Part shown: positions 7,241 to 15,227 of the stretch, in pieces
Layout of the letters: each line of letters opens with the position of its first letter
How positions within the stretch are numbered: the first letter of the stretch is position 1
Assembly: GCA_902782595.1 (NCBI GenBank)
Contig: CACZNW010000037.1
Coordinates: 1 to 22,661, forward strand
DNA: 22,661 bases
DNA from: an uncultured Methanobrevibacter sp.
GTDB taxonomy: Archaea > Methanobacteriota > Methanobacteria > Methanobacteriales > Methanobacteriaceae
Direction: 5' to 3'
Notes under the pieces: model-generated
Database searches by the model: none
What the model saw: the letters and a program-made list of their open reading frames with translations, nothing else
Told to the model about the DNA's origin: nothing
Program-made: the position numbers and the translations under genes

Positions 7241-8452
7241 TTAATAATCTCCCTCGATTAATCTTTGAATTAGGAAATGTCCTTTTTTGAATTCAAGTGA
7301 ACCTTTTTTAACTCCTTCCTCGTCGAATGATTCGCATTCATCGCCTTTGCAGGCTGAATCGTAAATTACCAGAGGCACATCATCACGAGTATGTGTTCCA
7401 ACGCTGATTGGTGTTGGATGATCAGGCAGTATTGCGGCTCTAAATTCTCCGTCCCTTAAACTTTCGATGATTGGTCCGACAATAAACTCATCGATTCTTT
7501 CAATAGCTTTCACTTTTTCTTCTGTATTTTGAGCATGGCCCGCTTCATCGGGAGCTTCAATGTGGATTAACAGTAAATCAGTTTGCTTTAAAGCTTCAAT
7601 ACCATATTCTCCTTTGGCTTTATAATCTGTGTCAAAGTATCCTGTGGCTCCCGGAACATTGATGATATTCATTCCGGCAAAGTTTCCAATACCCTTGAGC
7701 AAGTCGACGCCTGTTATTACAGAAGCTGTGATTCCATAAGTTTCTTTAAAGTTAGGCAGGCTAGGAGTTACGCCCTGTCCCCATAACCATATCATATTTG
7801 CAGGTATTTCTCTTTTTTTGTTAATTTCATGATCTTTAAGATATTCTCTTGCTTCAAACATTATATTTTGAATTTCCTGAGCCAGCTCACAATCCCCGAA
7901 CAAGTTGTCCATCAATTTCTCGCCGGAAATGTCATGGGGAGGCATTGTTTTAATGCCTGACAATATTTCAGCATCTTTTATGCTGTCACATGAGTATACA
8001 AACAGATGCCTGTAGCTTACGCCTGTGTAGAATTTGCCTCTGAAATCAGGATATTTTTCATGAAAATATTCATTTAAGCCTTTCATCAATTCGTCCGCTT
8101 CTTCAGTTGAAATGTGGCCTGCATTGAAATCGTCCATTTCATCATTTTCACTGTAAATAGTGTTGCATCTAAATATTACGTCACATGGAGTTGTAGGAAT
8201 TCCTTCACTACCTGCTTCAAGAGGGCCACGACCGGTATAGTAGTCAGCGGGATTGTATCCGAAAATACTCATATTTGCAACGTCAGATCCCGGAGTGTAC
8301 TGTTCGGGAACATTATTTGTAAACCCGCCAAATCCTCCACGAGCCAATTTATCAATGTTGGGAGTATTGGCTACCATCAATGGAGTTTTACCGTTTAATT
8401 CATCAACCGGATAATCACTGGAACCGTCTGGGATAAAAATTACATATTTCAT
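7241..8452 (-). CDS. apgM: ApgM-type cofactor-independent phosphoglycerate mutase / candidate homoserine kinase
   Basis: A 403-residue member of the alkaline phosphatase superfamily, archaeal ApgM branch. The first metal-binding motif is FIPDGSSDYP at residues 6-15; the putative phospho-accepting Ser is in TPGSDVANMS; metal-binding His/Asp residues are seen in HIEAPDEAGHA and LPDHPTP, and in GTHTRDDVPLV near the end. Archaeal ApgM interconverts 3- and 2-phosphoglycerate in glycolysis and gluconeogenesis. However, a closely related group has been proposed, from gene context, to be an alternative homoserine kinase, and this gene lies 24 bases after homoserine dehydrogenase in a likely operon. 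Both functions are possible. I see a weak ribosome-binding site only. Confidence 0.85.
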   Translation of the reverse strand: MKYVIFIPDGSSDYPVDELNGKTPLMVANTPNIDKLARGGFGGFTNNVPEQYTPGSDVANMSIFGYNPADYYTGRGPLEAGSEGIPTTPCDVIFRCNTIYSENDEMDDFNAGHISTEEADELMKGLNEYFHEKYPDFRGKFYTGVSYRHLFVYSCDSIKDAEILSGIKTMPPHDISGEKLMDNLFGDCELAQEIQNIMFEAREYLKDHEINKKREIPANMIWLWGQGVTPSLPNFKETYGITASVITGVDLLKGIGNFAGMNIINVPGATGYFDTDYKAKGEYGIEALKQTDLLLIHIEAPDEAGHAQNTEEKVKAIERIDEFIVGPIIESLRDGEFRAAILPDHPTPISVGTHTRDDVPLVIYDSACKGDECESFDEEGVKKGSLEFKKGHFLIQRLIEGDY

Positions 8453-8476
8453 ATTATCAAAAAAAGTATAATGAAA

Positions 8477-9496
8477 TTAGTATTTATTTTTTAAAATACT
8501 AATTAAATCGGTCAACATTGCAGAAGCAGTTTCAAGAGAACCCGCTCCGAGTCCTATTACAGATACCTCATCGGCCAGATCAGTCTGAATTGTAGCCATG
8601 TTTAAAGTTCCACTTACATCATATGAGCTTCCCCTTTTAACCAGACGAGGAGATACCTGCAGATTGTCGGGAGATACTTCAGCTATTAACTTGATTAAAT
8701 AATCATCTTTTTTAGCCAGTTCAATGGCTTCGGAATTGATTTTTGAAATACCTTCAACTTTAACATCACTGTAAGTTGCATCAATTCCCAAAAGGGAGTT
8801 GGCCAAAATAACTGTTTTACAAGCTGCATCAATACCTTCAACATCCTGAGTCGGGTCAGTCTCGGCAATACCCAATTCTTGAGATTCTTTTAAAATAACA
8901 TCATATTCTGAACCTTCAGAAGTCATTCTTGATAAAATATAATTGGTAGTACCGTTCAGGATACCTTTAATGGATATTATCTTGCAGGATGCAAGTGTAT
9001 CTTTTGTGAAATTAATAATCGGCATGGACCCACCTACACTGGCTTCGTATTTAAATTCAACACCTGCTTCCTCGGCAGCGCCAACCACTTCTTTGAATTT
9101 TAAAGCAAGATGTCCTTTGTTTGAGGTCACTACATCCTTTCCCTGTTCAAATGCCTTCAGTGTTAAGGAAAATGCCGGCTCTGCATCAATGATATTTGTA
9201 GGAGTTGCTTCAATAAGACAATCATATTCAACAGCATCTAAAACATCCGCACCATTCAAATCAGATCCGAATTCCGGATATTGTGATAATTTTCCTTTCT
9301 CCTTTTTAGTTTCAACAAGTAATTTTTCATCCAGTCCGTCCTGGGAAATTGCGGATGAAGATGAATCGGCTGCACCAACAACTTTTACATTAACACCTGT
9401 TTTATCTTTAATTAAATCCTTTTTCATGGAAATGGCATTGGCAACACCCTGGCCGACTGAACCAAATCCCATGATAATGACTTTGCATTCATCCAT
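8477..9496 (-). CDS. hom: Homoserine dehydrogenase
   Basis: Reduces aspartate semialdehyde to homoserine with NAD(P)H, the branch point to threonine and methionine. The N-terminal Rossmann motif is GFGSVGQGVA; the middle has the dimerisation and substrate domain with KYEASVGGSMPIINF and KGILNGTTNYIL, both characteristic, and the DPTQDVEGIDAACK segment. It lacks its own ACT domain; a separate ACT protein is encoded just upstream. The start is chosen as ATG at 9496-9494 (339 residues) because the in-frame GTG at 9505 is part of the ribosome-binding sequence AAGTGAT. The upstream gene ends at 9506. Confidence 0.95.
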   Translation of the reverse strand: MDECKVIIMGFGSVGQGVANAISMKKDLIKDKTGVNVKVVGAADSSSSAISQDGLDEKLLVETKKEKGKLSQYPEFGSDLNGADVLDAVEYDCLIEATPTNIIDAEPAFSLTLKAFEQGKDVVTSNKGHLALKFKEVVGAAEEAGVEFKYEASVGGSMPIINFTKDTLASCKIISIKGILNGTTNYILSRMTSEGSEYDVILKESQELGIAETDPTQDVEGIDAACKTVILANSLLGIDATYSDVKVEGISKINSEAIELAKKDDYLIKLIAEVSPDNLQVSPRLVKRGSSYDVSGTLNMATIQTDLADEVSVIGLGAGSLETASAMLTDLISILKNKY

Positions 9497-9505
9497 AATA
9501 ATCAC

Positions 9506-9991
9506 TTAAACTTCATTAATTACTAATAATTCCTTTTCTTCGGCAATTTCTGCAATTCTATTAAATACTACCTGTTTTCTACCGATACCTGCTTCTATAT
9601 TGATTAGTGCTGTGGATTTTTCTTCACCATTTAACTTAATATCAAATGCCACTATTACAACATCATCAAGTTCATTGATTCTGTCCATGGTGTCCCTTAA
9701 ATCCTGATCTACAATATGCCCAAATAGGATAGTAGTGATTTTTTCCTTTAAAACTACACCATCCATTTCAATAATGCTAAATCCCAGCCCTTCATATCTG
9801 TTAACTATTTTTTTAAGGTCTTCGTGTTCACCTTCAATAGTTAATTGAACTGGAACATTACCATTTTCATTCTTGTAATCTCTTTTATGAATAACAGTTA
9901 CCAAATTAGCACCGAAGACACTTATCGGTTCCAATGCCTTAACCAACTGTCCCGGAGAATCTAAAAGTTCTAGAACCAAGTCTATCTTCAT
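9506..9991 (-). CDS. ACT domain protein, probable amino-acid sensor for homoserine dehydrogenase
   Basis: A 161-residue protein with an N-terminal ACT domain (residues about 1-75) beginning MKIDLVLELLDSPGQLVKALEPI, with the SPGQL turn where amino-acid ligands bind at ACT dimer interfaces, and a second half (about 80-161) that looks like a degenerate repeat ending in a helix rich in Glu and Lys. ACT modules give feedback control to amino-acid enzymes. Its place directly before the dehydrogenase gene, which lacks an ACT domain, suggests that it acts as a separate regulatory subunit; this is inference. Ribosome-binding site AAGGAGGG is strong. The next upstream gene is gatC, 12 bases away. Confidence 0.85.
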   Translation of the reverse strand: MKIDLVLELLDSPGQLVKALEPISVFGANLVTVIHKRDYKNENGNVPVQLTIEGEHEDLKKIVNRYEGLGFSIIEMDGVVLKEKITTILFGHIVDQDLRDTMDRINELDDVVIVAFDIKLNGEEKSTALINIEAGIGRKQVVFNRIAEIAEEKELLVINEV

Positions 9992-10003
9992 ATAAATCCC
10001 TCC

Positions 10004-10219
10004 TTAATTTGTCCAATCTGCTCTTTTTACTATAAGATTTCCATCTTTATCAATATTGGCATTTCTTAATATTTTTTCTGGATTTTTCTCATGAGATTCA
10101 TCTTCACGGGTTAAGTTTAAATTATCAGTAATATACCAGGTTTCATCTGAATCCGGAATGTCTTCTAAAATCTTTGAAAATTTTTCTATAATGTCTTCTG
10201 CATCTTTTTCGATTGTCAT
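10004..10219 (-). CDS. gatC: Probable Asp-tRNA(Asn)/Glu-tRNA(Gln) amidotransferase subunit C
   Basis: A 71-residue protein. GatC is the small wrapping subunit of GatCAB, which makes Asn-tRNA(Asn) or Gln-tRNA(Gln) by transamidation; archaea also use GatDE for Gln. The pattern of an N-terminal amphipathic helix (DIIEKFSKILEDIP), ETWYITDNLN-x-TRED, and the tail ILRNANIDKDGNLIVKRADW matches the short, divergent GatC described in Methanobacteriales. From memory the Methanothermobacter counterpart sits next to the same ACT, hom and apgM genes. gatA and gatB are not in the window. Ribosome-binding site AGGAG (10233-10229) is nine bases before ATG. It heads the operon running to the flavoprotein. Confidence 0.75.
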   Translation of the reverse strand: MTIEKDAEDIIEKFSKILEDIPDSDETWYITDNLNLTREDESHEKNPEKILRNANIDKDGNLIVKRADWTN

Positions 10220-10483
10220 AAATATAAACTCCTATTAATTAATAATATAATTAATTATGTTTCTCAATATTAATAAAGTTAAAGAATTCTACCAACATTT
10301 TCATTTGAGGTATTAAATGAATTTCCATTCCGTATAAACACAATTTCTATCAGTATAAGTCAAAATTGCTTTAAGTTTGGAAAATTGCTTTGAAATGAAA
10401 CTAAACATTTATATTAAATGAAATCTAAAGTAATAACAATCACCACTAATGTGGATTTAGAAAATATTAATTGAGGAGTTCAT
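10220..10483. promoter_or_regulatory. Divergent promoter region with tandem AAAATTGCTTT repeats
   Basis: This 264-bp AT-rich stretch separates gatC (minus) from the broken plus-strand pair. For the plus side, TTTATATT (10408-10415) is a good TATA box, and GAGGAG lies 5 bases before the ATG at 10484. AAAATTGCTTT occurs twice, at 10362-10372 and 10381-10391, 19 bp apart and 17-46 bp before the TATA box. For the minus side, AT-rich TATA-like sequence lies at about 10243-10276, but the exact box is unclear. No RNA gene is seen. Confidence 0.5.
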
Positions 10484-11037
10484 ATGAGTGAAATAAACAA
10501 TCTCATGTATTTTTTAAATTCTATTAAAGACCATTACCATTTGAGGATGAAAATGATTTTAGAAAGAAAATCAGTGAAAATAAAGACTTCAGGATTAAAG
10601 TCCAAAAATTAGTCTATCTGTCAAAATATTTTGGATGGAACAATCCATTTATTTTTACATCAGCTGAAAGAAGACCATATTCTGTTGAATTGAAACAAGC
10701 ATATTCCATGCCAAATCTTTTTGACAATGCTTCAGAAAAGATAGAGGGATTTGATTTATCTGCGATTCGAGATTTCACAACAAATAAAAATTTGTTATTT
10801 ATTGAAGCGAGCGCCACAATACTTTATGAATTTAAAGATAACATTTCAGAAAACGATTGTATAACTTCAATACACACATTAAAAAACCATATCACATCGA
10901 AGATTATTAGTGAAGCATATATGGATTTAGATTATTTGGAAGAAATATTTAATCAATTCCAAGACTTTGTAAGCAAAGAACATAATATAATTAAAAGAAT
11001 TGATGATGATGACTTTGATGAAACATTATTCTATTAA
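10484..11037 (+). pseudogene. Panacea/SocA-like protein, broken by a frameshift
   Basis: The reading frame starts at ATG 10484 (MSEINNLMYFLNSIKD) with a good ribosome-binding site, then shifts by one base at about 10521-10535 to the frame that runs on to TAA at 11037. The joined product would be about 184 residues. The segment FRIKVQKLVYLSKYFGW, then RRPYSVELKQAY about 20 residues later, resembles the N-terminal helix and 'GPYS'-type turn of Panacea (SocA, YwgA-like) proteins, in which the Gly of that turn here is replaced by Arg. Panacea domains act as antitoxins of many toxin-antitoxin pairs. The tail is acidic (DDDDFDETLFY). Family assignment is tentative; the frameshift is directly visible. 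The downstream part alone (from TTG 10690) would lack the conserved N-terminus. Confidence 0.6.
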
Positions 11038-11049
11038 TGAGGTTTTAAT

Positions 11050-11669
11050 ATGAAAAGACTTGAAAATAAACCATTTACCATTTTTGATGCATAAATTATT
11101 ATATACTACTGTTTTCTATTTAAAAATCATAGAATTCTAGAGTTAACAAATAAAACAAGAAAATTAACCACTTTTTTAATTAAAACAATGTGCAAATTGT
11201 TGTTCCAGAATCTATTATTCGTGAAATTCAAATTAAAGGATTTGGTGAAATTATTTCAAATTACACTTCTTCAAAATCACCTATTCAAATCATAGGATTA
11301 ACAAGAAGCCCAACATTAGGATTCAAATACCGCTTGAAAACTAAAATTGAAGAAAATTTCAACAATATGATTAATAGCAACTGGTTTGAAGTAAGACCTC
11401 ATTTTCCTTCAGAAGCTTAATTGATGATATTATTGACTTCTTTAAAAACATCAATGATAAATCCAAATTGAATGAGTTTCTAAATATAAAGGGAAGAAAT
11501 GACCCCATACCTTCCAGAACAGATATGGAACTAATTGCTTTTTCAAAAGATATTTCCTCACCAATCATTTCTAATGATTACGACATTACATTTTTTGCAG
11601 AGGAACTGTTTAAAGAAAATTTGTCAGATGATATATTCCCTTAAAGAACTGGACATCTACAACAATTAA
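11050..11669 (+). pseudogene. PIN-domain protein remnant with several lesions
   Basis: An about 205-residue PIN-type nuclease gene in pieces. It starts at ATG 11050 after ribosome-binding site GAGGT; the first stretch TIFDA carries the expected first acidic residue (Asp13), followed at once by TAA (11092-11094). The frame then continues, shifts near 11182-11189 to VQIVVPESIIREIQ, shifts again near 11412-11418 to SLIDDIIDFFKN and on to RTDMELIAFSKD and PIISNDYDITFF, which hold the later acidic PIN motifs, and shifts once more near 11638 to a tail LKELDIYNN ending with TAA at 11667-11669. At least one stop and three frame changes make it non-functional. It follows the broken Panacea-like gene by 12 bases, so the two were probably one operon. 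Confidence 0.65.
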
Positions 11670-13118
11670 TTAATCCAGATATTGAGAAAGATCTGTATCT
11701 TTAATAATCTTTTTTCTCAATATTTTATCAATACCTGTCCCATATTGTGCCGCTTTTTTAGGCCTATAGGCTATTTCATAGTTAAGACCCTCTTCAAAAG
11801 CGATTTTTCTCAATATGCTTTTGCGCATGTCATCATGCATTGAAACTATCTTTTTGTTATCCTGAATATTCAATACCAGTTCAACAAGTTTTTTATCCAA
11901 AAATGGCAGTCTTAACTCCACACTGTTAAGCATTGAGCATGCGTCATCCCTTTCTAGGTTAACATGGTACATGTTTGACATGTCAACCCTCAAATCATAA
12001 TTTAAAGTTCCATTTACAAAACTCTCAAGATAACGTTTATATCCTCCAAACAGTTCATCAGCACCCTGTCCGGAAATAGCTACTTTAATGCCGTCTTCAG
12101 CCACCATTTTTGTTGCAAAATATGTTGTAAGCCCCACTCCAACTTTCATTAAATTGTCATCTCCAATTGCACTTACCACATCTGGAAGAGCACGGCGAAC
12201 TGCATCTTCGGTTACCTCAAAGATTTTTAAATCAAGATTCAAGAATTTTGATGCATATATTGCGGCTTCCACATCTTTTGAGCCTTCAGCGCCTACTGCA
12301 TAAAGTGTTATATTCAATGGAACATTTTGTGAAATTTCACTTAAAAGCAATGCAAGATATGAACTGTCAATACCTCCCGAAAATATTACACCTACATCAC
12401 TTAATCCTTCAACTCTTTTGGACACACTTAACTTTAACATCTTATCTATCTTGGCTACATCGCCTTCAAAGACTTTTTCATATATTGCCTGTGCCGGAGC
12501 TATATCCTGCCAGTTAAACAGTATATGTTCGGGTTTTAAAGTTCTGATTTCATCAAAACCGGCTTTCTTCAGGGACTGTTTGGATGATGCGAATCCATTT
12601 AAATCATCTCTGCATCCGTAGAATAGTGGTTTGACTCCCAACGGGTCACGTGCAAGTGCCAGATTTTGCCCGTCCCATAAAGCAAATGCATAATCGCCAT
12701 CAATCAATCTTGTTGCCATTTTAATAGCTTTAACCAAATCTCCGTTATCATAAAAGTCAATCAGGTAAAGTAAAGCTTCCGCATCGGATAAAATTTCCTT
12801 TTCAACACCTACCTTTGAAAGCAGGTTTGTTATTGTTTTAAAATTATATATTTCACCGTTGAAAACCAAAGTGAGATTTTCATTGCTTACCGGCTGGGGC
12901 TGTGAAATCCTATCATTTGAATCATAAATTGAAAGCAGATTGTGGCCAAATGCTATCGGATAAATATTATCATCACTGAATTCATCAAGGTCAATGTCAG
13001 TGTAGAGATTATCTAAAAGAATGCCCGATGAATCCGGACCTCTATTTTTAGAGACCCTTAACATTTCAACAATATCCTGTGCTTTAACTTTACCCTGTAA
13101 ACCTACTATTGAACACAT
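11670..13118 (-). CDS. asnB: Asparagine synthase (glutamine-hydrolysing)
   Basis: Makes asparagine from aspartate, ATP and glutamine. The N-terminal Ntn glutaminase domain has the nucleophile Cys2 after the initiator Met, RGPDSSG at residues 26-32 and NGEIYN at 87-92. The C-terminal synthetase domain has the PP-loop SGGIDSS at 247-253, AISGQGADELFGGY and the closing LPFLDKKLVE. At 482 residues it is shorter than the bacterial enzyme of about 550 but similar to archaeal forms. All catalytic motifs appear intact. Its stop codon abuts the stop of the PIN remnant on the other strand. Confidence 0.92.
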   Translation of the reverse strand: MCSIVGLQGKVKAQDIVEMLRVSKNRGPDSSGILLDNLYTDIDLDEFSDDNIYPIAFGHNLLSIYDSNDRISQPQPVSNENLTLVFNGEIYNFKTITNLLSKVGVEKEILSDAEALLYLIDFYDNGDLVKAIKMATRLIDGDYAFALWDGQNLALARDPLGVKPLFYGCRDDLNGFASSKQSLKKAGFDEIRTLKPEHILFNWQDIAPAQAIYEKVFEGDVAKIDKMLKLSVSKRVEGLSDVGVIFSGGIDSSYLALLLSEISQNVPLNITLYAVGAEGSKDVEAAIYASKFLNLDLKIFEVTEDAVRRALPDVVSAIGDDNLMKVGVGLTTYFATKMVAEDGIKVAISGQGADELFGGYKRYLESFVNGTLNYDLRVDMSNMYHVNLERDDACSMLNSVELRLPFLDKKLVELVLNIQDNKKIVSMHDDMRKSILRKIAFEEGLNYEIAYRPKKAAQYGTGIDKILRKKIIKDTDLSQYLD

Positions 13119-13178
13119 GGTATAAGGTATGAAATTAATAATACTTAAAATTTAAAAAAAGTTAATGAAATGGACCGG

Positions 13179-13454
13179 TTAATCCCCCGCCCATCTTTTT
13201 AATTTTGGAAATACTTCGCTCATCATTGCACCGGCTTCAGCTTTATCGATGTCGGGATGGAATTCACACATTTTTTCGATGCAGAAGTTCATCATTTCAT
13301 CCATTGACATGTCTGAAGTGAATTCACCATCTTTAAAACAGTACATGCAGTAATCCTCATTTTTAGATCCGTCGGCATTTGTTCCAAAGAGTTCATCGCT
13401 CATGGGCATTGCACATGATTGGCAGAATTTTTGATTCTCATAATTCTCATTCAA
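13179..13454 (-). CDS. Small protein with putative zinc-ribbon domain (PF12674 type)
   Basis: About 91 residues. The N-terminal part FCQSCAMPMSDELFGTNADGSKNEDYC-MYCFKDGEF is the characteristic putative zinc ribbon 2 pattern, with paired CxxC and CxxC ligands, followed by an all-helical tail beginning MSMDEMMNFCIEKM. Function of the family is unknown. Start: GTG at 13463 overlaps a ribosome-binding-like sequence GGATGTGAT, so the TTG at 13454 is preferred; a TATA box at 13488-13501 fits transcription starting near 13470, leaving only a short leader. The gene lies between the ABC permease and asnB genes and appears to be transcribed alone. Confidence 0.85.
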   Translation of the reverse strand: MNENYENQKFCQSCAMPMSDELFGTNADGSKNEDYCMYCFKDGEFTSDMSMDEMMNFCIEKMCEFHPDIDKAEAGAMMSEVFPKLKRWAGD

Positions 13455-13487
13455 AATTATCACATCCAGTATATTATTCTTTACAAT

Positions 13488-13501
13488 TAAATATTTAAAT
13501 T
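13488..13501 (-). promoter_or_regulatory. TATA box of the small zinc-ribbon gene
   Basis: On the minus strand ATTTAAATATTTAA is a good archaeal TATA element. The predicted transcription start near 13470 leaves the GGATGTGAT sequence in the leader, which supports TTG 13454 over GTG 13463. Confidence 0.5.
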
Positions 13502-13518
13502 TTATTGGGAACTGAAAA

Positions 13519-14244
13519 CTAAAGTGTCACGTCGGTTTTTGTAAAGTAGAGATATGAAACAAATAATCCCACTAGAAAAGTGGCTAGAATAATGCCGTAA
13601 GACAGCGTGATGCTGGTGCCGTATCCCGCTATTTCTCCGGATGCAATCAGATACGGACAAACCCATGGCACATAGGGTGCCCAGCTTTGACCGTATACCA
13701 TCAGATTAACCAGTGCCAGTCCAGCCCCACCTATCATTGCAGGAACCATATTTGTAACGAATAGAGAAATGAATACAAATGGAGAGAATGTTAAAAACAA
13801 AAGTACATTTGCAAACAGAAGCTGTGCAAAACTGTAAATAAACACTTTTAAGCTGAACCCGTCAAGTCCTGCAGCAAAACCAAATATAAGTGTTGACAGG
13901 CTTGTAACCACTGTTAAAATCATTATCCATATTAAAAACATGACATATTTGCTTAATATGAATTTTCCTCTTGACACCGGAATGGTCAGCATTGTTTTTA
14001 GAGTATGTTCGTTGTATTCTCTTCCAAATAGATATGACATTATTACTGCAAAGATAAGAACTGCAAATAATGCTGACATATACATGTTAACATTGGTGAA
14101 CAACACTTTAAATGTGTTTCCCTCTCCGAATGCAGAAACCGCAATAAACATCAATAATGGAGGTAGGATTGCCCCCACCAGGCTCAACAGAAATATTCTT
14201 GATCGTTTAAGTTTTAAAAATTCCATCTGAATGAAAGTCAACAT
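13519..14244 (-). CDS. ABC-2 type transporter permease
   Basis: A six-helix membrane protein of 241 residues, ABC-2 permease of the lantibiotic/bacitracin-export class. The N-terminus LTFIQMEFLKLKRSRIFLLSL is the usual amphipathic lead-in to helix 1, and YNEHTLKTMLTIPVSRGKFILSKY is the conserved cytoplasmic coupling segment between helices 2 and 3. It pairs with the ATPase encoded immediately upstream; substrate unknown. The start is set at ATG 14244 because GGTGAT (14254-14249) lies properly before it, while a TTG at 14256 overlaps this site. The stop of the ATPase gene is at 14259. Confidence 0.88.
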   Translation of the reverse strand: MLTFIQMEFLKLKRSRIFLLSLVGAILPPLLMFIAVSAFGEGNTFKVLFTNVNMYMSALFAVLIFAVIMSYLFGREYNEHTLKTMLTIPVSRGKFILSKYVMFLIWIMILTVVTSLSTLIFGFAAGLDGFSLKVFIYSFAQLLFANVLLFLTFSPFVFISLFVTNMVPAMIGGAGLALVNLMVYGQSWAPYVPWVCPYLIASGEIAGYGTSITLSYGIILATFLVGLFVSYLYFTKTDVTL

Positions 14245-14258
14245 ATTATCACCCAATA

Positions 14259-15170
14259 TTATTGTACAAATCTTGTGAAATATTCCTCTAAATTTTCTTC
14301 ACATAGATTTACCTTTTTAACATTTATTCCTTCCTTAACAAACATTGCATTGAATCTGTCCCTCATATCCAGATGAGTGTGGAGAAAAATTTTTTCACCT
14401 CTGAAGGTAAAATCCTCATTTTCATTAAGTTGCAGTCTTTTAAGAATTTCAACAGCCAGATCAGTGTCGGATACTTCAAATTCCACATACTTATTTAATC
14501 TGTTGAATAGTTCTTCCCTTGATATTTCTTCGATTAGAACTCCGCCATCCATAAATCCAATGACATCGGCAAGATTTTCTATTTCGCTTAAAATATGTGA
14601 TGAAATCAGTATTGTTATTCCGAATTCATGGGACAGTCTTTTAAGCAGTGCCCTGATTTCTTTAATTCCGAAGGGGTCAAGGCCATTGATTGGTTCATCC
14701 AAAATCAGCAATTCGGGATTATGCATAATAGCCGCCGCTATTGCCAGCCGCTGCTTCATACCTAATGAAAAATTCCCAAATTTTTTTGAACCCACAGAAG
14801 TCAAGTTGACAATTTCAAGGACTGAATTGATATTTCGGGGATTGTAATTGCCCCTCAGTTTTCCAATGATTTTTAAGTTTTCATATGCAGTTAGATTTTC
14901 GTAAAACCCTGGGGTTTCAATGATTGAACCTATTTTGGGATAAATTTCCTTAGAATATTTTTTAGGGTCTTTTCCAAAAATAACCACCTCACCATCACTT
15001 GGATATGTGAGATTTAAAAGCATGCACATTGTTGTGGTTTTTCCAGCTCCGTTTTTACCTAAAAGCCCGTAAATTTTGCCTTTTTCAACATGCATACTGA
15101 CTGAATCTACAGCCCTTTTTTTGGAATATATTTTTGATAAATCTTTTGTTTCAATAACATAGTCTACCAT
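14259..15170 (-). CDS. ABC transporter ATP-binding protein
   Basis: A 303-residue ATPase that powers the adjacent permease. Walker A GKNGAGKTT is at residues 38-46, the Q-loop region at SIIETPGFYENLT, the signature FSLGMKQR at 134-141 in the variant form usual for the BcrA/DrrA export group, Walker B LLILDEP at 154-160, and the H-loop in ISSHILSEIENLAD. The C-terminal 80 residues after the ATPase core form the accessory domain of this group. Such two-gene transporters often give resistance to peptides or export drugs; the substrate cannot be read from sequence. Ribosome-binding site GGAGAG precedes the ATG. Confidence 0.92.
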   Translation of the reverse strand: MVDYVIETKDLSKIYSKKRAVDSVSMHVEKGKIYGLLGKNGAGKTTTMCMLLNLTYPSDGEVVIFGKDPKKYSKEIYPKIGSIIETPGFYENLTAYENLKIIGKLRGNYNPRNINSVLEIVNLTSVGSKKFGNFSLGMKQRLAIAAAIMHNPELLILDEPINGLDPFGIKEIRALLKRLSHEFGITILISSHILSEIENLADVIGFMDGGVLIEEISREELFNRLNKYVEFEVSDTDLAVEILKRLQLNENEDFTFRGEKIFLHTHLDMRDRFNAMFVKEGINVKKVNLCEENLEEYFTRFVQ

Positions 15171-15193
15171 GAAAAATCTCTCCTGATAACTTG

Positions 15194-15226
15194 AAAAAAG
15201 AAAAAACGGAATGTTTAAAACATTCC
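15194..15226 (-). terminator. Hairpin plus T-tract between the DUF4013 genes and the ABC genes
   Basis: Read on the minus strand, a 9-bp inverted repeat GGAATGTTT / AAACATTCC (15208-15226) begins two bases after the DUF4013 stop codon and is followed by GTTTTTTCTTTTTT. This is a convincing terminator, implying that the upstream regulator-DUF4013 unit and the ABC pair are at least partly separate transcripts. Confidence 0.7.
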
Positions 15227-15227
15227 A

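Noticed and set aside
8943..9509. Plus-strand open frame of 188 codons opposite hom
   Set aside because: It is an antisense shadow of homoserine dehydrogenase, whose motifs are clear on the minus strand; the plus product has no recognisable domain.
10690..11037. Complete 115-residue gene starting at TTG 10690
   Set aside because: The frame is protein-like well upstream (KVQKLVYLSKYFGW) and that part joins the ATG 10484 start by a frameshift, so the short form is a remnant.
11371..11568. Minus-strand open frame of 65 codons in the PIN remnant
   Set aside because: Antisense to recognisable PIN segments; no start signals or domain.
14377..14847. Plus-strand open frame of 156 codons opposite the ABC ATPase
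   Set aside because: Shadow of the ATPase gene; Ser/Ile-rich product with no domain and no ribosome-binding site.
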